From: an uncultured Ruminococcus sp.
GTDB taxonomy: Bacteria > Bacillota_A > Clostridia > Oscillospirales > Ruminococcaceae
Direction of reading: 5' to 3'
Length of the DNA stretch: 22,552 nucleotides
Assembly (NCBI GenBank): GCA_946629405.1
Contig: CAMOXW010000019.1
Location: forward strand, 1 to 22,552
In this document: positions 14,584 to 21,562 of the stretch, one piece after another
Numbering within the stretch: position 1 is the stretch's first letter
Layout of the letters: the number at the start of each line of letters is the position of its first letter
Made by a program: the position numbers and the translations under genes
The notes under the pieces: generated by a model
Told to the model about the DNA's origin: nothing
What the model saw: the letters and a program-made list of their open reading frames with translations, nothing else
Databases searched by the model: none

Positions 14584-14982
14584 AGTGATCGGCGGGGGAA
14601 AAAATAACAGCCTTCACTGACACCCTCTCAAAAAGCCAGTGAAGACCGCTATTCGCTGTGAAAACGCACCCTCTATACGTTTCCACTCTCGGCAGCGCAT
14701 TCCGACGCGCCCTATAGTTCATATGCTATGCTGTGACCGGTGTTAGAGCGTTTTGAATGACAAAGGCTGTTTTAGGCGATCAAACATATTATAGGCATTA
14801 ATGTTTAATAACAGCCGCTTGCACAGAAGTCTGATGTGACCGGTAGTAAAGGTTGATCCGGCGGAGTTTAAACCGGATGAGCAGTGATGAAGCTATATGC
14901 CGATTTTACAGGACACAAAAATGTATCTGAATGTAATTATGCTTGTGGAGCGATGAACTTAGGCGGTTTATCGCATCCAACA
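14549..14982 (-). ncRNA. Candidate structured noncoding RNA, about 430 nt
   Basis: This gene-free stretch is bounded on the minus strand by a promoter (TTGAAT-17-TATAAT, 14988-15016) and a terminator (14549-14583). Between them lie hairpins at 14946-14979 (9 pairs, one bulge, starting at the predicted first base), 14912-14927, 14856-14878, 14765-14816 (nested: 7 outer and 6 inner pairs), 14658-14686 (9 pairs) and 14612-14644 (8 pairs). In the hairpins at 14912-14927 and 14658-14686 one pair is G-U on the minus strand but A-C on the plus strand, which favours the minus strand as the RNA. TGTGACCGGT occurs twice (14732-14741, 14835-14844). All frames are broken by stops. I do not see RNase P, tmRNA, SRP or 6S hallmarks. 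A regulatory RNA or riboregulator is possible. Identity is unknown. Confidence 0.55.
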
Positions 14983-14987
14983 ATTGT

Positions 14988-15016
14988 ATTATAAAGGATT
15001 GTACAAAAATATTCAA
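14988..15016 (-). promoter_or_regulatory. Sigma-A promoter reading into the candidate ncRNA
   Basis: On the minus strand TTGAAT (15011-15016), a 17-base spacer and TATAAT (14988-14993). The predicted start falls near 14981, just before the first hairpin. The bases around it contain inverse TTGTA / TACAA. The region 15017-15417 to its right is very AT-rich, and I see no gene there. Confidence 0.65.
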
Positions 15017-15417
15017 TTGACAATATTGCTCACTTTTTGGACGATATTGCTGTATTTGATTTGAAAATTTATTTTGCAGAACTATGAACATTTTTCTATA
15101 TTTAATATATACATATTTGGTTAATAAAAGCAAATGTTAACATCTTATTAACAAGTTTTCATAAATCCCGAAGCCAGATTTAGCTATATTTAGCGATTTT
15201 TCAAGTGCAAGCTACAAACAGCATTCTGACGGGAGGTCGGATTTTCACGATTTAAACTGCTGAATGCACGAGCAAATTTCATATAATTCATATATTTTAT
15301 CAAAGTTTTTTATGCAGCCCATTCTATAATTATGAATATTTTTTGAAGATTTTTTGAAATGTTACTTTTGTGCTGCCTGTTTCTGAGCGATACGGCACAA
15401 AAATATAACACCGCAGA

Positions 15418-15444
15418 TAAAAAAAGCGGAGCAAACGCTCCGCT
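15418..15444 (-). terminator. Rho-independent terminator of the helical-repeat protein gene
   Basis: On the minus strand AGCGGAGC, loop GTTT, GCTCCGCT, then a run of T (seven A at 15419-15425 on the plus strand). An 8-base perfect stem six bases after the stop codon of the gene at 15450-16160. Confidence 0.95.
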
Positions 15445-15449
15445 GTATG

Positions 15450-16160
15450 TCAAAGTATTCCCTGCGACGCTTCTTCAATGCGCTGCTCATAATAGCTCTT
15501 GCTCCACGGGAACTCGAACTCGCTGAACAGCTTGAGACAGCTATGGGTATTCGCAACTGCGTCGCCCAGACCATCCTGATCGCCAGAACGAGCGCAGATA
15601 TACACACCGGTAATGAGTATCTCGAGCAGGGTCGTATCGTTCCTTCCGCTCGGTTTATAGCCAAATCTTAGCAGCTTGAAGGCCTCATTGTAGTGCTTTC
15701 CGGCGACATCCACAAGCGCGAGCGCCATATACATATCAGCAAGCTGCTGGCTGCTGCGCTTCTTGCTGTGGTTCTGGAGGAAGTTGATATTCTCCGTGCG
15801 GAAGTCCTCCGCATTGCGGAAGTGACCGAGCTTGCTCTCAGTTTTAAGCATTTCAAGGCAATAGCTGAAGCGCTCCTCGCCGCCAAGCTTTTTCTCTGCC
15901 AGCATATCGAGGTAGAAGGCAGCGTCAGAATTGTCGTGGATACGGTCATAGAGTGAGGCAAGCTGAACTATATCCTCAGCCTCGGGCTTCTTGACGTCGT
16001 TGACAAAAGCGTCAGCGTAGTGCTCACAGAGCTCTTTCGAGTAGCCGTTTGCAGAAAATTCCGCATAGAGTTCCTCATACTTTTTCATCTCCGCACCGAA
16101 AGCCGGAAGCAGCGATTTAGCGAAGCCTGAATATTTTTTTCGTAAAGCAGGCGAAAGCAT
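15450..16160 (-). CDS. TPR-like helical-repeat protein of unknown function
   Basis: A 236-residue soluble protein with no signal peptide or membrane segment. It appears almost wholly alpha-helical, with repeated 30-40-residue helix pairs (for example LASLYDRIHDNSDAAFYLDM, then LADMYMALALVDVAGKHYNE), which fits degenerate tetratricopeptide repeats that bind other proteins. The strong site AGGAGGGG precedes the ATG. It has its own promoter (16203-16231) and terminator, so it is a single-gene unit divergent from the two-component system. I do not recognise a specific family. A chaperone-like or scaffold role is possible but not shown. Confidence 0.82.
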   Translation of the reverse strand: MLSPALRKKYSGFAKSLLPAFGAEMKKYEELYAEFSANGYSKELCEHYADAFVNDVKKPEAEDIVQLASLYDRIHDNSDAAFYLDMLAEKKLGGEERFSYCLEMLKTESKLGHFRNAEDFRTENINFLQNHSKKRSSQQLADMYMALALVDVAGKHYNEAFKLLRFGYKPSGRNDTTLLEILITGVYICARSGDQDGLGDAVANTHSCLKLFSEFEFPWSKSYYEQRIEEASQGIL

Positions 16161-16202
16161 CCTATCCCCTCCTATAATCTTTGCAATTTTAAGCTAATAA
16201 TT

Positions 16203-16231
16203 ATTCTAACATAATTTTTATACTTAGTCAA
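16203..16231 (-). promoter_or_regulatory. Sigma-A promoter for the helical-repeat protein
   Basis: On the minus strand TTGACT (16226-16231), 17 bases, TAGAAT (16203-16208), 43 bases before the ATG. The intergenic 16161-16520 holds this and the divergent response-regulator promoter, with AT-rich sequence between. I see no gene in it. Confidence 0.85.
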
Positions 16232-16434
16232 TATTCGTTCAGAGAATTTGATGAAAACTGTTGATATGCACAAAAAACGCCCTCAATTTTCTCAAAATAA
16301 AAACATTTAAATTATAATTTCCCGCTCCGGACTATAGAACCGCACAGTTTTTACCGCTCACATTTGTGGATATCGCCAAAAATCGTCCTGTGCCCGTTTT
16401 TTTCAGAAAAATTTAAGCCTATTTCAAGAAAAGA

Positions 16435-16443
16435 TGCTATAAT
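16435..16443 (+). promoter_or_regulatory. Extended -10 promoter for the two-component genes
   Basis: TGCTATAAT (16435-16443) is an extended -10 with a perfect TATAAT. No good -35 lies 17 bases upstream, so an activator, possibly the response regulator itself, may be needed. The ATG is 77 bases downstream. Confidence 0.6.
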
Positions 16444-16475
16444 AAAAAGTGTAGAATTATCGGAAGAATACCTGC

Positions 16476-16496
16476 GGAACGCCAGGACGGCGTTCC
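16476..16496 (+). promoter_or_regulatory. Leader hairpin of the response-regulator gene
   Basis: GGAACGCC (16476-16483) and GGCGTTCC (16489-16496) make a perfect 8-base stem with a 5-base loop. An alternative stem GGACG (16485-16489) / CGTCC (16500-16504) overlaps it and ends next to the AAAGGAGAGG ribosome binding site (16506-16515). Confidence 0.5.
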
Positions 16497-16520
16497 CCAC
16501 GTCCGAAAGGAGAGGTTTAT

Positions 16521-17189
16521 ATGAGATTACTCGTTGTAGAGGACGAGACACAGCTCGCCGACGCACTTACTGAAATACTTAAAAGAAACAGATATAACGT
16601 TGACACCGTTTACAACGGCATCGACGGGCTCGACAACGCCCTCACCGATGTTTACGACTGCATTATCCTCGATATCATGCTCCCCGGCATGAACGGAATC
16701 GAAATACTCAGAAATATGCGCCGCGAAAAGATCAATACCCCTGTGCTCCTCCTGACTGCACGGAGCGAGGTCGAGGACAAAATAAACGGCCTCGACTGCG
16801 GCGCGGACGACTACCTGACAAAGCCCTTCGTCACCGGAGAGCTCCTTGCGAGGGTGCGCGCCCTCACACGCCGCAAGGGCGAGATAATTGATGAGAACCG
16901 CCTTGACTATAACGGACTTGAGCTCAACAAAAATACCTGCTCTGTGATATGGCAGGGCAGTGACGTCAAGCTCAGCCTGAAGGAATACCAGATCATGGAG
17001 CTGCTCATCTCAAACCCCAGACAGATACTCCCGAAGGAGCGCATCATCGAGAAAATATGGGGCTATGAGAGCGATGTCGAATACAATAACATCGAGGTCT
17101 ACATATCCTTCCTGCGTAAAAAGCTCGCAGTCATTTCCGCGCCCGTCCAGATAAAGACCGCCCGGGGTATTGGCTATTCGCTTGAATAG
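16521..17189 (+). CDS. OmpR-family response regulator
   Basis: A 222-residue regulator. The receiver domain (1-118) has the acidic pocket VEDE (Glu7, Asp8), the phospho-acceptor Asp51 in ILDIMLPG, Thr79 in LLLTAR and Lys101 in YLTKPF. The DNA-binding winged helix (about 127-222) has LSLKEYQIMELLISNPRQIL and the terminal hairpin IKTARGIGYSLE. All key residues are present. AAGGAGAGG precedes the ATG. The kinase gene starts 12 bases after its stop, so they form an operon. Phosphorylation by that kinase is expected. Its targets are unknown. The neighbouring MMPL / heptad-repeat genes (convergent) are natural candidates by position only. Confidence 0.95.
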   Translation: MRLLVVEDETQLADALTEILKRNRYNVDTVYNGIDGLDNALTDVYDCIILDIMLPGMNGIEILRNMRREKINTPVLLLTARSEVEDKINGLDCGADDYLTKPFVTGELLARVRALTRRKGEIIDENRLDYNGLELNKNTCSVIWQGSDVKLSLKEYQIMELLISNPRQILPKERIIEKIWGYESDVEYNNIEVYISFLRKKLAVISAPVQIKTARGIGYSLE

Positions 17190-17201
17190 GAGGTGGGCTG
17201 A

Positions 17202-19064
17202 ATGTTCAGAAAAGCTCAGTTAAAGCTTTTTGCTATCATCACCAGTATTCTCCTTGCTGTATTCATCGCTGTCCTCGGCTCGATCAATATCATCATGCAG
17301 GCTGTCATGCAGAGACAGTCGAAGGACGTACTGAAAAAGATCGCTGCCGGAGTTGAGTACGACGACAGAACAAAGACCTTCACCATTACGCGCCCCGAAG
17401 CATTCGGACAGAAGTACGATAACCGGTTCGATGAGCCGCCATCCAAGCCCACAGGCGAACCGGGCACGGATGAAACCCTCCCCGCTTCCACCGAGGAAGA
17501 AAGCAGTACCGCTGAAACTCAGTCCGAAGCGCCTTCCGGCACCGAGTCCGGAACTACTCAGCCTGAGATCACTCCGCCTCCGGAAAAACCGACCTCCGAC
17601 ATCAATACCCAGCCGCCCGAGAGAACGACCTCCGCTCAGACCACAGCAGCTACGGCTCCCACGGTCAGCCGCACGGTAACAACAGCGCAGGCAACTACCG
17701 CCCCGCAGCCGCATACGGAACAGTGGACAAGACCTGCTGAACCTGACGAGCCCGATGAACCTGATGCCCCGGAGGAACCAGACGACCCGCGTGAGCGTGA
17801 CGACAGACCTCCCGGACCTCCGTGGTGGAAGGACGGTCATGACGGACCGATATACCCGCATTTTGAGAACTGGGATAAATACTGGGAGTCATACGCTGAT
17901 GATGACGTTGTCACAAAGACCTCTTCCTTGTCCGAGGAGCTCTACGGCACACTCACACTCCTCAGCAGTACGGAGCCCGGCAGCGATACCGGGATGATAA
18001 GCGATTTTGACCGCATTGAGAATTCTCCCGAAGCCCAGAAGCGCGGCAGTAACCAGATACCTAAGTCCCTCGGCTCCATCGACTTTTTCATCGTCATGGC
18101 TGACAAGGAGGGCAATTACCTCGCAAAGCTCAACAACGACGACCTTGACGAAGCTACCGCCCAGAGCTACATCTCCGCGATACTCAAGGAGGACGTCAGC
18201 AGCGGCATGATAGACAAGCAGTACCAGTTCTATCAGATGAACAAAAGCAACGGCACCATCATGGTCTTTACCGACAAAAGCGCCGAGCTCGACGTTCTCA
18301 GCAAGCTCATCCGTACAACCATACTCATAGGCGTTATCAGCCTTATCGTCCTTGCAGCGGCAGCGTTCTTCCTCAGCCGTCAGGTCATGAAGCCGCTGAA
18401 ATCAGCGTTTGAGAAGCAGAAGCAGTTCATTTCAGATGCAAGCCATGAACTCAAAACTCCTCTCACGGTAATTTCCGCGAACGCAGACGTTCTTTCCGGG
18501 GAGATAGGCGACAACAAGTGGCTGATGTATATAAAATCCCAGACAGACAGGATGAACGTTCTTGTCAACGACCTTCTCAACCTCACAAGGCTCGAAAACA
18601 ATACCTCCGACTTCATAAAGACCGACTTTGACCTCAGCAAAGCGATAGTCAATACAGCTCTGCCGTTTGAGTGCCAGGCATTCGAGACAAACAAGCAGTT
18701 TGACGTTGACGTTGAGGAAGGACTTTCCCTGAACGGCAGCGAACGCCATATAAAGCAGATGGCAGCGATCTTCATAGACAATGCCCTGAAATATTCCGGC
18801 GAAGGCGGCAAGGTAAAAGTCACCCTCAAAAAGCAGGGCGAACGCAAGGTGCTTACAGTGTTCAACACCGGATCCGGCGTCAAGGCAGGCGAGGAGGAGA
18901 AGATCTTCGAGCGCTTCTACCGCAGCGATGAGTCGCGTAACCGTTCGACCGGAGGCTACGGTCTCGGTCTTGCAATAGCCAAGTCCATCATCGACAAGCA
19001 CAAGTTCAGAGTACACGTCGAAAACAACGAGGGCAAGAGCATTGCATTCATAGTTACCATGTAG
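17202..19064 (+). CDS. Sensor histidine kinase with long Thr/Pro/acidic extracytoplasmic linker
   Basis: A 620-residue kinase. TM1 is about 8-33 and TM2 about 369-391, leaving some 335 residues outside. Residues 78-210 are low complexity: first Ser/Thr/Pro/Glu-rich, then an acidic Pro repeat around 180-200 (EPDEPDEPDAPEEP) and PPGPPWW. A folded outer segment (about 235-365) follows. Inside are the H-box SDASHELKTPLT (His415), the N-box IFIDNALKYS (Asn527) and the G-box GGYGLGLAIAK (584-594). All catalytic elements are present. AGGAGGTGGG lies before the ATG. The linker looks like a wall-spanning spacer and suggests sensing at or beyond the cell wall. The signal is unknown. The linker composition differs sharply from the rest of the protein. 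Confidence 0.94.
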   Translation: MFRKAQLKLFAIITSILLAVFIAVLGSINIIMQAVMQRQSKDVLKKIAAGVEYDDRTKTFTITRPEAFGQKYDNRFDEPPSKPTGEPGTDETLPASTEEESSTAETQSEAPSGTESGTTQPEITPPPEKPTSDINTQPPERTTSAQTTAATAPTVSRTVTTAQATTAPQPHTEQWTRPAEPDEPDEPDAPEEPDDPRERDDRPPGPPWWKDGHDGPIYPHFENWDKYWESYADDDVVTKTSSLSEELYGTLTLLSSTEPGSDTGMISDFDRIENSPEAQKRGSNQIPKSLGSIDFFIVMADKEGNYLAKLNNDDLDEATAQSYISAILKEDVSSGMIDKQYQFYQMNKSNGTIMVFTDKSAELDVLSKLIRTTILIGVISLIVLAAAAFFLSRQVMKPLKSAFEKQKQFISDASHELKTPLTVISANADVLSGEIGDNKWLMYIKSQTDRMNVLVNDLLNLTRLENNTSDFIKTDFDLSKAIVNTALPFECQAFETNKQFDVDVEEGLSLNGSERHIKQMAAIFIDNALKYSGEGGKVKVTLKKQGERKVLTVFNTGSGVKAGEEEKIFERFYRSDESRNRSTGGYGLGLAIAKSIIDKHKFRVHVENNEGKSIAFIVTM

Positions 19065-19117
19065 CGGGGATCCCTGCAAGTACGCAGAAATACTTCCGTT
19101 CTTATGATATACCTGCG

Positions 19118-19136
19118 GAGCGCACACTGTACGCTC
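19118..19136. repeat. Imperfect hairpin downstream of the histidine kinase
   Basis: GAGCGCAC, loop ACT, GTACGCTC, with one mismatch. It is related to the element at 13527-13545, including the trailing CTG and a GTGAAAC...GTAC segment, which here forms its own small hairpin (GTGAAA/TTTCAC, 19145-19163). Confidence 0.5.
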
Positions 19137-19187
19137 CTGCCAACGTGAAACCGTACATTTCACACTGATTGAACCGCATGAGGCAAA

Positions 19188-19213
19188 CAGGGGCGATGCA
19201 AGCATCGCCCCTG
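19188..19213. repeat. Perfect REP-like palindrome with GGGCGATGC core
   Basis: Arms CAGGGGCGATGC (19188-19199) and GCATCGCCCCTG (19202-19213), 12 pairs with only AA between. AAATTTTT follows on the plus strand, so it may help end the histidine kinase transcript. It matches the degenerate copy at 1126-1143. The stretch 19065-19477 (413 bases) contains this, the hairpin at 19118 and the terminators below. No gene is seen. Confidence 0.65.
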
Positions 19214-19289
19214 AAATTTTTAACGCTCCTGAACGCCGTCACCGCCGCAGCGCTCCGATATCTTTTTCTGTCTCCTGACCCAAAAGGGC

Positions 19290-19325
19290 AGAAAAAAGAG
19301 CAGCCTTTCGACTACTCTTTTTTCT
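19290..19325. terminator. Bidirectional terminator between the kinase and heptad-repeat genes
   Basis: AGAAAAAAGAG (19290-19300) pairs with CTCTTTTTTCT (19315-19325), 11 pairs, with T-runs on both strands. An overlapping stem (TTTTTCTG 19263-19270 with CAGAAAAA 19289-19296) is an alternative. It lies in the gap between convergent genes. Confidence 0.6.
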
Positions 19326-19460
19326 TAAAGGATGGAATTGAAAAAATCATTATAAAAGACAAGCAGCATTTTGTCCTTCGAGTATATTATACCACTGTTT
19401 CTACCTAAAATCAAATATATATTTTTAATCGCCATATAATAATTTTATACCGGCTTTTCC

Positions 19461-19478
19461 GCCGTATTACGGCTTTTT
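19461..19478 (+). terminator. Short hairpin and T-run facing the end of the heptad-repeat gene
   Basis: GCCGT, loop ATT, ACGGC then TTTTTT on the plus strand. The stem is only five pairs. It would stop kinase read-through before the convergent gene. On the minus strand the hairpin sits immediately after the heptad-repeat stop, without a T-run. Confidence 0.5.
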
Positions 19479-21538
19479 TACGCCTGAGGAGCGCTTGTTC
19501 CGTCGAACATATATATGAACTTGACAGCGCCGTCCATGTCCTCGGAAATGCCTGAATAGCTGTTGTATCTTCTGGATACCTCCTGCAATGCCTTGACATT
19601 TTCAACTATCGCCGGAAGCTTTTCGTCAAGTGCTGCTGCGATCTTTGAAACGCCCTCCTCGTTGAATTTTGCCATACCGTCCCTGACCTGAGCCGCACCG
19701 TCTTTGAGCTGTACTACCGCATCAACATAGGCAGTTATTCCCTCGTTGAGTGAAACTGCGCCGTTCCAGAGAGTGTCTGCACCGTCTGAGAGCGAGCCTG
19801 CGCCCTTGCTGAGCTCACCGGTTGACTGGTATAACTTCAGCGCTCCTTCAGAGAGCTGTGTGCTGCCGGTCAGGAGCTGTCCGAGGCCGCTGTCAAGCGA
19901 AGCTGCGCCGGTCCTGATATCGCCGAGGCCCTTGTTGAGGTCTGCCGCGCCGGTCGAGAGCTGTCCGAGGCCGGAATCAAGGTTGTTTATACCTGCGGAT
20001 AGGGTTTGGCTGCCGCTGCTGAGCTGTGCGGCGCCCTGCTGGAGCGCAGCAGCACCGGAGTTGAGAGTTCCGCCGGTTGACATAGAAGCGGCTATCTGCT
20101 TCTGTGCGGCAATTGTCTGTTTGAGTGTCTCTATAGTCGTTGCAATCTCAGTGGAAGGCGACTGCTGGTAAAGCGCCCGTAAAGCCGCGAGTGCCTGCTC
20201 ATTGGCAGCAATTGTCGCACTGAGCGAATCGCTTGCGGTACCAAGGCCTGCTGAAAGCTCCTTTGCGCCCTTGTTAAGGGCGTCTGCGCCGGACGTGAGA
20301 GAAGCTGCGCCGGACTTTAAGTCACCTGTTCCCTTCTTTGAACTGTCGAGGCCTGATTTGAGTGCAGCGGAGCCTTCCGTAAGCTTGTCGGCGCCTGCTG
20401 AAAGCTGGTCAGCGCCGTCCTTAGCGGATTTCAGGCCTGTCTCTAAAGTTCCGGTCGAATCTGAAAGGGTCTTTGCTCCGTCACTGAGAGCCTCCGCACC
20501 GGCAGAAAGCTTATCCGCGCCGTCCTTTATCTCCTTTGCGCCGTCAGAAAGCTTCTTTGAACCGGCAGTAAGTTCGGCATTTTTTGAAGCAAGAGTATCG
20601 AGACCCTCGCTGAGGGTTACTGTACCGGCAGCAAGCTGATCTGCGCCGGCAATGAGCTCGTCTATCTGATCCTTGATATTGCCGAAGCTGAAATCAGCCC
20701 TTCCATCGAAGCTGGAGAAAATCTCATTGCTTACTGCGGTCACCGAGGTACACTTCTGGAAATCCGTAACGTCAGCCGAGAACTCAACGTACTCAGGCAG
20801 AGTAAGGTCAAGTCCTTCGACCTGATCGAGCCCGAGGCTCTCCGAAACTCCCGGAAGCCCGATGCCCACAACGATGAGGCGGTTGCCGTCGGAGATGACT
20901 TTTCCGCTTGAAATAGCGGGATTCAGGAACTTCGAGCTGTCAAACAGCGCAGCGCTTGCAGCGATAAATGGAACATAATATTCGCGGTCGGTTCCGTCGA
21001 CATTAACTGTCATTTTCACATTGTTGGTGTATTCCCAGCGAATAACGAGGTGGCCGCTTTTGCCGACGATATCATCGGGGGAGACCTCCTTGCCGTCGAG
21101 GATATATTTCATCTTCACAGTAACCGGAAGCTCCTTGTCGGAATTTCCCCTGTAGTAGATATCATTTCCGCCAGCCTCCCAGGTAAGTTCGCTGCCGTTC
21201 TGTGAGAAGGGCTCATAGCCCTTGACGTTCTGGATATCCGTCAGCGAGGAAACGTCCGGGATAGCCGAAAGCGCAGGGGCATTCCTTATCCAGTCGCTGA
21301 CTATGACCTGCTTTACATCGGAATTGCTGTTGCAGAGAACATAAACGGTCTCGTCCTTGAAGGCCTTAGCGTCTATCGCCTCGCGTGCCGTGCTGCCTGT
21401 TTCGGCTGAGCTCACGGAGGTCTCAGACGGAGCATTGATGGTATCTGCGGAGCCCTTTGCGAATGCTATCGAAGTAGTTGCACCTGCTGAAATAACTATA
21501 GCAGCAGCGCCGGCGATGATCTTCTTATAATTTTTCAT
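19478..21538 (-). CDS. Secreted heptad-repeat (YhgE/Pip-like) protein
   Basis: A 686-residue protein. A signal peptide (1-27, KKIIAGAAAIVISAGATTSI, likely cut after AFA) is followed by a folded N-terminal part (about 60-285). Residues 296 to about 620 are a long run of XXXLXXGAXXL heptad-type repeats (ADQLAAG, ADKLSAGAEAL, SDGAKTL and many more), as in YhgE/Pip phage-infection-type proteins. The end is short and has no clear membrane segment. Bacillus YhgE has membrane domains at both ends. Here the membrane part is a separate MMPL protein encoded 24 bases upstream. AAGGAG precedes the ATG. The repeats probably form a long coiled rod outside the membrane. Exact role unknown. It probably works with the MMPL protein in export or envelope assembly. 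Confidence 0.85.
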   Translation of the reverse strand: MKNYKKIIAGAAAIVISAGATTSIAFAKGSADTINAPSETSVSSAETGSTAREAIDAKAFKDETVYVLCNSNSDVKQVIVSDWIRNAPALSAIPDVSSLTDIQNVKGYEPFSQNGSELTWEAGGNDIYYRGNSDKELPVTVKMKYILDGKEVSPDDIVGKSGHLVIRWEYTNNVKMTVNVDGTDREYYVPFIAASAALFDSSKFLNPAISSGKVISDGNRLIVVGIGLPGVSESLGLDQVEGLDLTLPEYVEFSADVTDFQKCTSVTAVSNEIFSSFDGRADFSFGNIKDQIDELIAGADQLAAGTVTLSEGLDTLASKNAELTAGSKKLSDGAKEIKDGADKLSAGAEALSDGAKTLSDSTGTLETGLKSAKDGADQLSAGADKLTEGSAALKSGLDSSKKGTGDLKSGAASLTSGADALNKGAKELSAGLGTASDSLSATIAANEQALAALRALYQQSPSTEIATTIETLKQTIAAQKQIAASMSTGGTLNSGAAALQQGAAQLSSGSQTLSAGINNLDSGLGQLSTGAADLNKGLGDIRTGAASLDSGLGQLLTGSTQLSEGALKLYQSTGELSKGAGSLSDGADTLWNGAVSLNEGITAYVDAVVQLKDGAAQVRDGMAKFNEEGVSKIAAALDEKLPAIVENVKALQEVSRRYNSYSGISEDMDGAVKFIYMFDGTSAPQA

Positions 21539-21562
21539 ATATATTACTCCTTTCAGTGTCAG

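Noticed and set aside
14722..14778. Fragments resembling a type II CRISPR repeat or tracrRNA (CTATGCTGT, GTTAGAGC, GTTTTGAATG)
   Set aside because: The pieces are in the wrong order, occur once, have no spacer array and no cas gene nearby. I treat it as chance.
14906..15133. Open frame of 75 codons on the minus strand
   Set aside because: It spans the promoter and start of the candidate ncRNA, has no ribosome binding site and has the Ile/Tyr/Lys/Asn-rich composition of random AT-rich DNA.
17220..17861. Long antisense frame of 213 codons opposite the kinase linker
   Set aside because: Arises from the biased Pro/Thr/Glu codons of the linker on the other strand. Arg/Ser/Gly-rich with no domain or ribosome binding site.
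19169..19408. Open frame of 79 codons on the plus strand after the kinase
   Set aside because: It runs through the REP-like palindrome and the terminator hairpins, has no ribosome binding site, and its residues look like translated repeat sequence.
19746..20639. Two plus-strand frames (141 and 145 codons) opposite the heptad repeats
   Set aside because: They are shadows of the repeated codons of the real minus-strand gene: Ala/Pro/Ser-rich and without start signals.
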